Below are positions 52,837 through 61,174 of a stretch of 64,000 nucleotides of DNA, piece by piece. Source of the stretch: CAVRQM01 sp963838805 (GTDB taxonomy: Bacteria; Pseudomonadota; Alphaproteobacteria; Acetobacterales; Acetobacteraceae); NCBI GenBank assembly GCA_963838805.1, contig CAWISK010000014.1:1-64000 (forward strand). Reading direction: 5' to 3'. The first letter of the stretch is position 1. Each line of letters opens with the position of its first letter. The notes under the pieces are model-generated. The model did not search any database and had not been told where the DNA came from. It saw only the letters and a program-made list of their open reading frames with translations. The position numbers and the translations under genes were made by a program.

Positions 52837-53388
52837 ATGATTCCCGATGATGCCGTCCTGATCCCGATCGACATGCAGCGCGCCTTCGATAGCCCACCCT
52901 GGCCGCGCCGGAACAACCCGGCGCTGGACGAGAACGGGCTCACGCTGCTGGAGCGGTGGCGGCGGCTCGGCCGCCCGATCATCCATGTGCGCCACGACAG
53001 CGCGCAGCCGGGATCGACCCTGCGACCCGAAGCCCCCGGCCATGAGTTCCGCGCCGGTTTCACGCCGGCGCCGGGCGAGCGTCTTGTCGCAAAATCGGTC
53101 AACGCCGCCTTCATCGGCACCGATCTCGATCTGCGCCTGCGCCGGATGGGCGCCCGGACTCTCGTCCTTTTCGGCATCGCCACTGACCAGTGCGTCTCCA
53201 CTTCTGCGCGGGTCGGCGCCAATCTCGGCTACGAGGTGATCGTGGTCGGCGATGCCTGTGCCACGTTCGACCTGCCGGACGCCAACGGCGGCACCATCCC
53301 GGCCGAGGAGGTGCATCGCGTCCACCTCGCCACCCTGGCCTTCGAGTTCGGGCGCGTGGTGGGCATACGGGACGTGCTGGGCGCGTAG
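52837..53388 (+). CDS. Isochorismatase-family cysteine hydrolase
   Basis: Cysteine hydrolase of 183 aa with the family triad: Asp in VLIPIDMQRAFDSPPW, Lys in RLVAKSVNAAFIGTDL and Cys in FGIATDQCVSTSARVGANLG. Family members include nicotinamidases, N-carbamoylsarcosine amidohydrolases and isochorismatases. The metal-binding motif typical of PncA (D-x-H-x-x-H) is not evident, so I do not call nicotinamidase. It follows pncC by 3 bp and is probably in the same transcript. Confidence 0.88.
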   Translation: MIPDDAVLIPIDMQRAFDSPPWPRRNNPALDENGLTLLERWRRLGRPIIHVRHDSAQPGSTLRPEAPGHEFRAGFTPAPGERLVAKSVNAAFIGTDLDLRLRRMGARTLVLFGIATDQCVSTSARVGANLGYEVIVVGDACATFDLPDANGGTIPAEEVHRVHLATLAFEFGRVVGIRDVLGA

Positions 53389-53500
53389 ACGCCGGATCGC
53401 CGGCGGGAAAACCAGGACCGCCCGTTGGCGCGGCCGGATCGTCGAGCCATGTCGCTCGTTAGGGGACATGGCAGCCTTCGCGGGCTCAGGAGTGGAAGCG

Positions 53501-54376
53501 ATGTCCGGGCATACGGTTCTGACTGCTCACACGGTTGAAGACTGCATCATCGACCAGGACTGGGGCCACTACAGCGCCGAGGATCACGCCATCTGGCGGG
53601 TTCTGATCGAACGCCAGCAGCAGACCCTGAAGGGTCATGTCTGCCAGGAGTTTCTGGACGGGCTTGCGGCGCTCGGCATCGGCCCCGAGGGCGTGCCGAA
53701 TTTCGACCGCATGAATGCGAGGCTGCGGCGCCTGACCGGGTGGGAGGTGGTCGCGGTCCCCGGGCTGATCCCGTCGCGACCTTTCTTCCAGATGCTGGCC
53801 AATCGCCAGTTTCCGGCCGGAACATTCATCCGCGGCCGTGAGCAGATCGACTACCTGGAGGAGCCCGACATCTTCCACGATGTGTTGGGCCACGTGCCGC
53901 TGCTGACCAACCCCGCCTATGCCGACTACATGAACGAATATGGCCGGATCGGGCTCGACGCCGTCGAGCGCAAGGGGGTGAAGTTCCTGGCCCGGCTCAA
54001 CTGGTACACGATCGAATTCGGACTGATCCGCAAACCGGAGGGCATTCGGATCTATGGTGCGGGCATCGCCTCGTCATTCGGCGAGGCGAGATACGTGATC
54101 GAGGATCCTTCTGCCAACCAGTTGGGCTTCAGCCTCGATCGCGTCTTGCGCACCGGCTACTACATCGACGATTTCCAGGCGGCCTACTTCGTCATCGATC
54201 GGTTCGAGGACTTATTCGCCCTGCTGAAGCGCACGGATTTCACCGGCCTGTTCGAGAGGCTCCGGGCGCTGCCCGCCTATACCCCATTCGAGATCCTGCC
54301 GCAGGACGTGGTCATCCGGAAGGGCACCGGCCAGTTCTGGCACGATTTCCCGTCGATCAAGACCAAGCTCAAGTGA
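53501..54376 (+). CDS. phhA: Phenylalanine 4-monooxygenase
   Basis: Non-haem iron, tetrahydropterin-dependent hydroxylase making tyrosine from phenylalanine. The 291-residue catalytic domain shows YSAEDHAIWRVLIERQQQTL, GLIPSRPFFQMLANRQFPAG and the iron ligands in PDIFHDVLGHVPLL (two His) and LNWYTIEFGLIRKPEG (Glu). The ATG 53501 is preferred because AGGAG lies 8 bp upstream; another ATG at 53468 would add 11 residues. The stop overlaps the convergent oxidoreductase gene by 8 bp. No pterin recycling gene is next to it. Confidence 0.95.
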   Translation: MSGHTVLTAHTVEDCIIDQDWGHYSAEDHAIWRVLIERQQQTLKGHVCQEFLDGLAALGIGPEGVPNFDRMNARLRRLTGWEVVAVPGLIPSRPFFQMLANRQFPAGTFIRGREQIDYLEEPDIFHDVLGHVPLLTNPAYADYMNEYGRIGLDAVERKGVKFLARLNWYTIEFGLIRKPEGIRIYGAGIASSFGEARYVIEDPSANQLGFSLDRVLRTGYYIDDFQAAYFVIDRFEDLFALLKRTDFTGLFERLRALPAYTPFEILPQDVVIRKGTGQFWHDFPSIKTKLK

Positions 54377-55403
54377 GTCTCTCGCGCGGCCGCGCGTCGA
54401 TGCTCTGCCACGTGGACGTCTCGGCGGCGCGGAACACCGCGTCGATCACGCGCATGTTCGCCACTGCGTCCTCGATCGGCCAGTCCAGCGCCTGCTGTCC
54501 GAGTACCGCCCGGCTGAAGGCGTCGCCTTGCAACGTGTACTGGTCGGCCACCGCAAACGATTCGACGCGCGCGTGCCCTCCGGCCAGATCGCTGCCGTCG
54601 TCGATGACGATGCGGCATGGGCTGGCAACCGGAGCGTTGAACGGGATCAGCAGCTCCAGCCGCGCGCGCGTGCCGACCACGGTGACGCGCTGGTGCGGTG
54701 CCAACTGGGTCGCACAGGTGAAGGTCAAATGCCGCGCGCCGGGGAACTCGAGCAGCGCGCTGGTCAGGCGGTCGATGCGCATCACAGGATCGCGATCGAT
54801 GCTGGACGCCACGCGCACCGGCTCGGCGCCGAACATGTAGCGCGCGGTGTTGATGGCGTAGCAACCGATATCGAACAGCCCGCCGCCGCCAATGTCGCTC
54901 TGGTTGCGCACGTTGGACGGATCGTCGAGGAAATAGCTGAAGAAGGTCTGGATCGCCCGCACCTCGCCCAGCGTGCCGTCCTGCGCCAGCGCGCGGGCGC
55001 GCTGCCACCACGGCGTATGGCGCACCATGAATGCCTCGGCGACGATCCGGCCGGTCCTCGCGCGCGCCGCCAGCAATTGCTCGGTCTCGGCGGCGCTGAG
55101 CGCGATCGGCTTTTCGCACAGCACGTGCTTGCCGGCCTCCATCGCGCGGATCGTCCACGGCACATGCAGATGGTTGGGCAGCGGGTTATAGATCGCCTGG
55201 ATGTCCGGATCGGCCAGCAGCGCCTCATAGCTGCCATGGGCGCGCGGGATGCCGAGCCTTGCCGCCGCACGCTCGGCGGTGGCTTGATCACGCGAGGCAA
55301 TCGCCGCGATGCGCGACAGCGTACCGCGCTGCATGGCCGGAATCACCTTTTCCGTGCCGATCTTCGCCGTGCTCAGCACGCCCCAGTTGACGTGTTCGGC
55401 CAT
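54369..55403 (-). CDS. Gfo/Idh/MocA family oxidoreductase
   Basis: NAD(P)-dependent dehydrogenase of 344 aa acting on a sugar or cyclitol. Rossmann domain (1-125): WGVLSTAKIGTEKVIPAMQR, AIYNPLPNHLHVPWTIRAME and the cofactor/substrate lysine in AGKHVLCEKPIALSAAETEQ. The C-terminal beta-sheet domain includes GGGGLFDIGCYAINTARYMF, holding the likely catalytic residues. The substrate cannot be read from sequence. It is convergent with phhA and follows the emrAB genes on the same strand, 3 bp from emrB. Confidence 0.92.
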   Translation of the reverse strand: MAEHVNWGVLSTAKIGTEKVIPAMQRGTLSRIAAIASRDQATAERAAARLGIPRAHGSYEALLADPDIQAIYNPLPNHLHVPWTIRAMEAGKHVLCEKPIALSAAETEQLLAARARTGRIVAEAFMVRHTPWWQRARALAQDGTLGEVRAIQTFFSYFLDDPSNVRNQSDIGGGGLFDIGCYAINTARYMFGAEPVRVASSIDRDPVMRIDRLTSALLEFPGARHLTFTCATQLAPHQRVTVVGTRARLELLIPFNAPVASPCRIVIDDGSDLAGGHARVESFAVADQYTLQGDAFSRAVLGQQALDWPIEDAVANMRVIDAVFRAAETSTWQSIDARPRERLT

Positions 55404-55406
55404 CGC

Positions 55407-56972
55407 TCAATGCCCTCCCCCCGCTCCGGCGGGCGCCATGCGCGGCCGCACCGTCAGCATGGTCAACGGGATCGCGATGAAGAACGCAAGGGCCATCAGC
55501 AGCAACACGTCGTTATAGGCCAGGGTCAGCGCCTCGCGCTCGACCATCAGCGCAATCTGCTTCAGGGCCATCAGCGGCGCCTCGTGGCCGGCGGCGGGTG
55601 TCATCGCCCAGGTCATCATCTGGTAGGCGTTGGCCGCACCCGCGCGCGCCCAGGTCACCTGCTCGTCCAGATGCAGCGTATGCACGGCCATGCGCGCGGT
55701 CGCCACCGTGTTGATCATGGCGAGCCCGATCGCACCCCCAAGATTGCGCATCAGATTGTACAGGCCCGAGGCGTTCTTCAGCGATTGCGGCGGCAGGGTG
55801 CCGAGCGCCAGCTGGTTGACCGGCAGCATCACGAACATCATGGAGAAGCCGCGCAGCATCTGCGGCAGCAGCAGCTCCCAGAACGCCGTCTCGTTGGTCA
55901 GGTGCCCCATCCACCACAGCGAGGCGCCGAACATCGCCAGACCGCAGGCCAGCATCACCCGCAGATCGACCAGCGGTGCCAGCTTGCCGGCAATCGGCGA
56001 GGCGATGAACATGGCGATGCCGGTCACGAACATGGTCTGGCCGATCTGCATCGAATCGTAGTGGCGCACGCGTCCCAGGAACAGCGGGATGACATAGACG
56101 GTGCCATACAGACCCAGGCCCAGCACCAGGCTGAACAGGCAGCCGAAGGCGAAGTTGCGATCGCGGAAAGCGCGCAGCTCGACCATCGGATCATGCCGGG
56201 TCAGCATCCGCCACAGGAACAATCCGCCGGCCGCGGCCGACACGATCGCCAGGGTGAGGATCGTGTCGTCGGAGAACCAGTCGTTCCGGTTGCCTTCCTC
56301 CAGCACGTATTCCAGCGTGCCGAGAAACGCCGCCATCAGCAGCAGTCCGTACAGGTCGAAGCTGCGCGCGACACTGGGATCGGGCCGGTCGATGCGCACG
56401 AAGCGCCAGACGAGAGCGGCGACAATGATGCCGAACGGCACGTTGATCAAAAACAGCCAGTGCCACGACAGCACCTGCGTCAGCCAGCCGCCGAGCGTCG
56501 GGCCGATGGTCGGCGCCAGCGTCGCGACAAGCCCGATCAGCACCGAAATCTGCGCCCGCCGCGCGCCGGGGAACAGCAGGAAGGTAGTGGCGAACACCGT
56601 GGGGATCATCGCGCCGCCCAGGAACCCCTGCGCAGCGCGGAACACGATCATCGTGCCGAGGCTGGCGGCGAAGGCGCAGGCCAGCGAGAACACGGTGAAG
56701 CCCAGCGCGCTGATCGTGAACAGGACGCGCGTGGACAGCAGCCGCGATAGCCAGCCGGAGAGCGGGATCATGACGATCTCGGCGATCAGATAGCTGGTCT
56801 GCACCCAGGCCGCCTCGTCCGGGCTGGCCGACAGCCCGGCCTGCACATCGTCGATCGAGGCGCTGACGATCTGGATGTCCAGGATCGCCATGAACATCCC
56901 GAACACCATCGCCATGAAGCCGGTCCAGTCGCGCCACGTTAGCGCGCGCTCCGGCATGGCCGGGGACGGCAT
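55407..56972 (-). CDS. emrB: EmrB/QacA-type (DHA2) MFS efflux transporter
   Basis: Fourteen-helix inner-membrane pump of 521 aa. Characteristic segments are MAILDIQIVSASIDDVQAGL, AWVQTSYLIAEIVMIPLSGW, AQGFLGGAMIPTVFATTFLL and LAPTIGPTLGGWLTQVLSWH followed by WLFLINVPFG. The last is the DHA2 hallmark. It works with the membrane-fusion protein EmrA (2 bp upstream) and an outer-membrane channel such as TolC to export hydrophobic compounds. A TetR gene diverges from the operon and probably represses it. Confidence 0.94.
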   Translation of the reverse strand: MPSPAMPERALTWRDWTGFMAMVFGMFMAILDIQIVSASIDDVQAGLSASPDEAAWVQTSYLIAEIVMIPLSGWLSRLLSTRVLFTISALGFTVFSLACAFAASLGTMIVFRAAQGFLGGAMIPTVFATTFLLFPGARRAQISVLIGLVATLAPTIGPTLGGWLTQVLSWHWLFLINVPFGIIVAALVWRFVRIDRPDPSVARSFDLYGLLLMAAFLGTLEYVLEEGNRNDWFSDDTILTLAIVSAAAGGLFLWRMLTRHDPMVELRAFRDRNFAFGCLFSLVLGLGLYGTVYVIPLFLGRVRHYDSMQIGQTMFVTGIAMFIASPIAGKLAPLVDLRVMLACGLAMFGASLWWMGHLTNETAFWELLLPQMLRGFSMMFVMLPVNQLALGTLPPQSLKNASGLYNLMRNLGGAIGLAMINTVATARMAVHTLHLDEQVTWARAGAANAYQMMTWAMTPAAGHEAPLMALKQIALMVEREALTLAYNDVLLLMALAFFIAIPLTMLTVRPRMAPAGAGGGH

Positions 56973-56974
56973 GG

Positions 56975-58129
56975 CTAGATCCCCAGCCGCGTGCGGAGCT
57001 GGCCCAGGATGCCGAGGCGCTTCGCATCCGGCCCGCGCGTGTCCACCTCCGCCGTGACCGACAGGCCTGCGCGCAGCCAGGATGCGCGGGCAGCCACGGC
57101 GGGGTCGATCGTGACCTTGACGGGCACGCGCTGCACCACCTTGGTGAAGTTGCCGGTGGCGTTTTCCGGCGGCAGCAGGCTGAACAGGGCGCCGGTGGCC
57201 GGGGCCAGACTATCCAGCCGCCCCTCCAGCGCGGCGCCGCTGTCGATGTCGGCAATCAGCCGGACCTTCTGCCCGGGCGCCATATGCCGGAGCTGCGTCT
57301 CCTTGAAATTGGCGGTGACGTAGAGCGCCGAGCGCAGCGGCGCCACGGCGATCAGTTGCAGCGCTGGATTGACGTGCTGGCCGAGCTGGGCGGCGCGGTT
57401 ACCCACCACGCCATCGAAGGGCGCACGGATCACCGTGTCCGCCAAATTGCTTTCGGCCAGCCGCACGGCAGCCTCGGCGCTCGCCTGATGCGCCTCTGCC
57501 TCGCCGATCCGGGCCTCGGCCACGGTCAGCGCATCGACCGCACTCTGCCGCTGCGCCTGCGCGGCAGCGAGCGAAGCATCGGCCTTGCGGCGCGACGCAA
57601 CCGCCGTGTCGTCCGCCGCGCGCGCCATCCAGCCGGCGTGCGTCAGCGTGCTGGCCCGCCCGGCTTCGGCCACGGCGCGGGTCTGCTCGGCCTGTGCCTG
57701 AGCGATCGCCGCGTCGGCCTGTGCGATCGCGGCCCGGCTCTGCTGGGCCTGGCTGCGCGCCGTGACGATCGCCGCTGTGGCCTCGGCTTCATTGGCACGC
57801 GCCTGATCGAGCCGCGCCTGCCAATCCCGCGCGTCGAGGGAGATCAGCTTTTCCCCGGCACGGACATGCTGATTGTCGGCCACATGGATCGCCGCGACGT
57901 CGCCCTCGATGCGCGGACCCAGCACGGCGATGTCACCCGCGACATAGGCATTGTCGGTGCTCTCGATGAAGCGCCCCTCCGCGATCCACCAATTGCCGAG
58001 GATGGCCAGACCCAGCACCACCAGCAGAGCGCCGGCGACGCGCAGCCAACGCCTGGAGCGCCGCGGGCGGGATGCCTCGCTGAGTGCGGGGGACGGCGCC
58101 AGGGACGGTTTCTCGGTGACAGCATTCAT
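56975..58129 (-). CDS. emrA: HlyD-family membrane fusion protein (EmrA-like)
   Basis: Periplasmic adaptor of 384 aa: one N-terminal membrane helix (LRVAGALLVVLGLAILGNWW), a lipoyl-like half motif (STDNAYVAGDIAVLGPRIEG), a long coiled-coil hairpin (about 85-205, rich in Ala/Gln/Glu), the second lipoyl half (LADTVIRAPFDGVVGNRAAQ followed by LGQHVNPA) and a beta-barrel region (VTANFKETQLRHMAPGQKVR). These are EmrA features. It is the first gene of the operon and starts 153 bp from the divergent TetR gene, with two operator-like palindromes between. Confidence 0.94.
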   Translation of the reverse strand: MNAVTEKPSLAPSPALSEASRPRRSRRWLRVAGALLVVLGLAILGNWWIAEGRFIESTDNAYVAGDIAVLGPRIEGDVAAIHVADNQHVRAGEKLISLDARDWQARLDQARANEAEATAAIVTARSQAQQSRAAIAQADAAIAQAQAEQTRAVAEAGRASTLTHAGWMARAADDTAVASRRKADASLAAAQAQRQSAVDALTVAEARIGEAEAHQASAEAAVRLAESNLADTVIRAPFDGVVGNRAAQLGQHVNPALQLIAVAPLRSALYVTANFKETQLRHMAPGQKVRLIADIDSGAALEGRLDSLAPATGALFSLLPPENATGNFTKVVQRVPVKVTIDPAVAARASWLRAGLSVTAEVDTRGPDAKRLGILGQLRTRLGI

Positions 58130-58155
58130 GGTCGGTGCCTTTGGGCCGCGCTTGA

Positions 58156-58170
58156 ACCGAACGGTTCAGT
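58156..58170. promoter_or_regulatory. TetR operator candidate 1
   Basis: ACCGAACGGTTCAGT, a near-palindromic 15-mer (GAACCGAACGGTTC core is perfect) 27 bp upstream of emrA. It matches the second site at 58223-58237 at 13 of 15 positions. Confidence 0.65.
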
Positions 58171-58222
58171 TCAGCGGCGGCGCAGGAACTTGCCGTTCCG
58201 ACGCCGCGTTCGTCAAGGGTAA

Positions 58223-58237
58223 ACTGAACTGTTCAGT
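58223..58237. promoter_or_regulatory. TetR operator candidate 2
   Basis: ACTGAAC-T-GTTCAGT is a perfect 7+1+7 inverted repeat in the emrA/tetR intergenic region, 67 bp centre to centre from site 1. Two like-sized, like-sequence palindromes in a divergent TetR/efflux region strongly suggest repressor binding. Confidence 0.7.
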
Positions 58238-58282
58238 CTGGTTTTCCTTGACAGCGGGCCAAGGCAGGAGCATCAGGCGCAT

Positions 58283-58966
58283 ATGAGCCAGGCTGTCCTG
58301 CCGAGAACCGACTCGCCATCCCTCCAGGAGCGCGCGGCCGGAGTGTCGGGCGAGTCCTCGCCGAAGCGGCGGGCGATCCTCGATGCCGCCGAGTCGCTGT
58401 TCCTGGATCACGGCTACGGTGCGGTCAGCATGGACGCCGTCGCCCGCCAGGCCAGCGTATCCAAGGCGACCCTGTATGCCTATTTCACCTCGAAGGACGA
58501 GCTGTTCGCCACCATTGTTGCGGAACGGGGGTTGAGCTATGTCCTCGACGAGAGCCTGTTCCGCGATGACCCGGCGGACCTGCGTGCGGCGCTGCTGGCC
58601 ATTGGCGGTGCGGTCCTGCGCTTCCTGCTGCAGCCGCGCACGCTGGCTATCTACCGCATTGCCGTGGCCGAAAGCATGCGCTTTCCCGAACTCGGCCGGG
58701 CTTTTCTGGAGAGCGGCCCGCATCGCTGCCTGGCGCGATTCGCGGCTTGGCTGGAGCGCCAGGACCTCCCGCTCCTTGTCTCCGAACAGGCCCGACACAC
58801 TGCAGCGATGCAGTTCACGGCACTGATCCGTTCCGGCGTGTTCCTGCGCGCGAGCCTGGGCGTACCCCCGGTGCCGGACGACGTGGAAATCGAGGCCACC
58901 GTCGCGGCGGCCGTGGATACCTGGATGGCCGCCTACGGCCGGCCGCGGGAATCGCAGCCGGCCTGA
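58283..58966 (+). CDS. TetR family transcriptional regulator
   Basis: Repressor-type regulator of 227 aa. After a ~28-residue polar extension the TetR helix-turn-helix follows: RRAILDAAESLFLDHGYGAV, SMDAVARQASVSKATLYAYF and TSKDELFATIV. The C-terminal domain (TetR_C AefR-like, e.g. FLLQPRTLAIYRIAVAESMR, FPELGRAFLESGP) would bind the exported compound. Start ATG 58283 follows AGGAG at 13 bp. It is divergent from emrAB and shares the two palindromes, so control of efflux and autoregulation are likely. Confidence 0.93.
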   Translation: MSQAVLPRTDSPSLQERAAGVSGESSPKRRAILDAAESLFLDHGYGAVSMDAVARQASVSKATLYAYFTSKDELFATIVAERGLSYVLDESLFRDDPADLRAALLAIGGAVLRFLLQPRTLAIYRIAVAESMRFPELGRAFLESGPHRCLARFAAWLERQDLPLLVSEQARHTAAMQFTALIRSGVFLRASLGVPPVPDDVEIEATVAAAVDTWMAAYGRPRESQPA

Positions 58967-58978
58967 GGCGCGAACGAC

Positions 58979-59518
58979 CTACTGTTGAGCCGGGGCGGCC
59001 GGTCCAGGGGCCGGAGCCGCGGGGGACGGAGCCGCGGGGGACGGAGCCGGCGCGGTGGTCGCCGGTGCCTGGGTGCCCTGCTTCGCCGCGCGACGAGCGG
59101 CGTGCTGGGCGCGGGCATAGGCGTGGATATCCGCCTCGGTCACATACCCCTTGTGGTCCTTGTCCATCGCCTGGAAGTGACGCGAGACATAAGTCCATTT
59201 CGCCGCGTTCGCCTCCTCCAGCGTGAGGTGGCCATCCTTGGCGGCATTTGCCGCCTCGAAGCGCTGGTGCAGCGTCATCCGTTTCGCGTGCCGTGGGGCC
59301 TTGTGCGGGACCGGGGCCGGGGTCGTAGCCGGCGCCGTCGTCTCCGGCGTCGTGGTCTCCGGAGTGGCAGCCCCGGGCGCCGGAGCGGCTGGCGCGGGCG
59401 CTGCCGGAGCAGTGGCGGCGGGCGGCGCCGGCTCCTGCGGCGTGGTCTGCGACAATCCGGGTGTCGCCTGGAATGCCAGCAGCGCCGCAGCCGCAACGGC
59501 GGAGGTCAGGATTCGCAT
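58979..59518 (-). CDS. Exported EF-hand protein with Pro/Ala-rich arms
   Basis: About 179 aa. Signal peptide MRILTSAVAAAALLAFQATP then GLSQ; ATG 59516-59518 has AGGAGA 9 bp upstream. A Pro/Ala/Thr-rich arm (about 25-70) leads to two EF-hand-like helices: FEAANAAKDGHLTLEEANAA and FQAMDKDHKGYVTEADIHAY, the second a good calcium loop (DKDHKGYVTEAD). A second Pro/Ala arm ends the protein. It is probably a periplasmic calcium-binding protein. The first loop lacks some acidic ligands, so it may not bind metal. Function is unknown. Confidence 0.82.
   Translation of the reverse strand: MRILTSAVAAAALLAFQATPGLSQTTPQEPAPPAATAPAAPAPAAPAPGAATPETTTPETTAPATTPAPVPHKAPRHAKRMTLHQRFEAANAAKDGHLTLEEANAAKWTYVSRHFQAMDKDHKGYVTEADIHAYARAQHAARRAAKQGTQAPATTAPAPSPAAPSPAAPAPGPAAPAQQ
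59013..59042. repeat. 15-bp direct repeat in the Pro/Ala arm
   Basis: Two perfect adjacent copies of a 15-bp unit (59013-59027, 59028-59042) encode repeated PSPAA in the C-terminal arm of the EF-hand protein. Confidence 0.8.
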
Positions 59519-59606
59519 CGTCGAGTCTCTCCTTCTCATGGTCCGCGCAGGTTACTCCCTGCGCCGGCTGAGGCGCACGTCTTACGCGAATCGTGCGACG
59601 CGCGCA

Positions 59607-60677
59607 TCACGTCGAGAGCACTGCGCGCACAGCCGTGATCGCCTGCCGCACGTGCTCCTCAGTCACGTCCAGATGGGTGCAGGCGCGCGCGCGGTAGCGG
59701 CCCATCGTCGAAATCAGCACACCGTGGTCGCGCAGCCGCGATGCCAGTTCTTCAGCCTCCCGTCCGCTGCCGGACGTATCGAAGAACACCAGATTCGTCT
59801 GCGGCTGCTCGACCGTGACGCCGTCGATCTGCGCCAGGCCGCGCGCCAGGCTGCGCGCATTGGCATGATCCTCGGCGAGTCGGTCGACATGATGATCGAG
59901 CGCATACAGGCAGGCGGCGGCGCAGATGCCGCCCTGGCGGAGCGATCCGCCGAGTCGCTGCTTCCAGCGCCAGGCGCGGTCAATGAATTCGGCGCTGCCG
60001 CAGAGCACGGCTCCGAGCGGCGCGCCCAGCCCCTTGGTGAAATCGAGCCAGACACTGTCATAGCCCGCGACCATCTCGGCCGGTGCCACACCGGACGCGA
60101 CGACGGCGTTCATCAGCCGCGCACCATCCATATGCGTGGCGATGCCGCGCGCATGGGCGAGTTCGGCCACTTCGTCCAGGGCGCGCAAATCCCAGACAGC
60201 ACCTCCGCCCAGATTGGCAGTCTGCTCGACCGCTACCAGCGTCTGCGGCATGTCGTAGCGTGAGGGTTGCGCCACGAGGGCCTCGCGCAGCGTGTCGGCC
60301 GAGAACATGCCGCGCGGGCCGGCGAGCGGCATGATGTGGGCGCCGGTCAGCGCCGCGGCACCGCCGCCTTCGCTGTTCAGGACATGCGCCGTCTCGTGCG
60401 CCAGGATCGCGTCGCCGGGTCGGCAATGCGTGAGAATGGCAATCTGGTTGCACATCGTGCCGGAGGGCAGGAACATCGCCGCCTGCTTGCCCAGCAGAGC
60501 CGCCATGCGGTCGCACAGCGCATCGATCGTGGGATCAAGACCGGCCTGCTCGTCGCCCACCTCGGCCGCCATCATCGCCGCCTTCATGGCGGGGGTGGGC
60601 CGGGTTTGCGTGTCCGAGAACAGATTGACCCGAACCGGCGGTTGCCCCGGTTTCGGGCGAAGCGGCGAATAGACCAT
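59607..60677 (-). CDS. ltaE: Low-specificity L-threonine aldolase
   Basis: PLP enzyme of 356 aa cleaving threonine or allo-threonine to glycine and acetaldehyde. Motifs: VNLFSDTQTRPTPAMKAAMM, MFLPSGTMCNQIAILTHCRP, THMDGARLMNAVVASGV (PLP-contacting Asp) and the Schiff-base lysine in VWLDFTKGLGAPLGAVLCGS. Start ATG 60675-60677 lies at the presumed end of the coq10 gene (TGAATG after a one-base correction). It is the last gene of a run with coq10, lipA and lpdA. Confidence 0.93.
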   Translation of the reverse strand: MVYSPLRPKPGQPPVRVNLFSDTQTRPTPAMKAAMMAAEVGDEQAGLDPTIDALCDRMAALLGKQAAMFLPSGTMCNQIAILTHCRPGDAILAHETAHVLNSEGGGAAALTGAHIMPLAGPRGMFSADTLREALVAQPSRYDMPQTLVAVEQTANLGGGAVWDLRALDEVAELAHARGIATHMDGARLMNAVVASGVAPAEMVAGYDSVWLDFTKGLGAPLGAVLCGSAEFIDRAWRWKQRLGGSLRQGGICAAACLYALDHHVDRLAEDHANARSLARGLAQIDGVTVEQPQTNLVFFDTSGSGREAEELASRLRDHGVLISTMGRYRARACTHLDVTEEHVRQAITAVRAVLST

Positions 60678-61170
60678 TCAGGTGCCTTGAGAGTGGATCG
60701 GGCGCGGGACTCGTGGCCGCCAGCGCGTCGACGGTCAGTGGCGGACCATAGACGTCGCGCGCGCGCTTGAGGAAGGCATTGACCATGCGGCGCACGGCCT
60801 CGTGGAACACCACACCGATCGCCGCTTGCAGCAAGCGGCTGCGAAACTCGAAATCGACGAAGAAGTCGATCTTGCAACCCCGTGGGTCCGCACCGAACTT
60901 CCATTGGTTGTTCAGGTAGCGGAACGGGCCATTCTCGTACTGCACCTTGACCAGATGCGGCGGCTGCAGGGTGACGCGACTGCCGAAGCTCTCGCGGAAC
61001 GGTCCGAACGAAATCGTGAGATCGGCGAGCAGCCGCTCCGGGCTGCGCGATTTTACCCGTGCCGCTGCACACCAGGGCAGGAATTGCGGGTATTTATCGA
61101 CATCGGCCACCAGGTCGAACATCTGCTCGGGTCGGTAGCCGACGATCCGGGATTCGGCATGGGTCGGCAT
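60535..61170 (-). CDS. COQ10/RatA-type START-domain protein (3' end doubtful)
   Basis: Ubiquinone-binding-type START/polyketide-cyclase protein: MPTHAESRIVGYRPEQMFDL, VADVDKYPQFLPWC, RVTLQPPHLVKVQYENGPFR and FFVDFEFRSRLLQAAIGVVF. It resembles Coq10, needed for proper quinone use in respiration, and RatA. The family ends near AFLKRARDVYGPP (about residue 145). The open frame runs on to 211 aa with an unrelated tail that overlaps ltaE by about 140 bp. A one-base shift near 60690 would stop it as SQGT just before ltaE, so that is probably the true end. It starts 4 bp after lipA. Confidence 0.88.
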   Translation of the reverse strand: MPTHAESRIVGYRPEQMFDLVADVDKYPQFLPWCAAARVKSRSPERLLADLTISFGPFRESFGSRVTLQPPHLVKVQYENGPFRYLNNQWKFGADPRGCKIDFFVDFEFRSRLLQAAIGVVFHEAVRRMVNAFLKRARDVYGPPLTVDALAATSPAPDPLSRHLNGLFAASPETGATAGSGQSVLGHANPAHPRHEGGDDGGRGGRRAGRS

Positions 61171-61174
61171 CGGC

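Noticed and set aside
52837..53388. Calling the isochorismatase-like protein a nicotinamidase
   Set aside because: Neighbour pncC is suggestive, but the metal-binding motif of PncA is not visible.
54528..56750. A 740-codon open frame on the plus strand
   Set aside because: Antisense to the oxidoreductase and emrB; low-complexity Gln/His/Arg translation.
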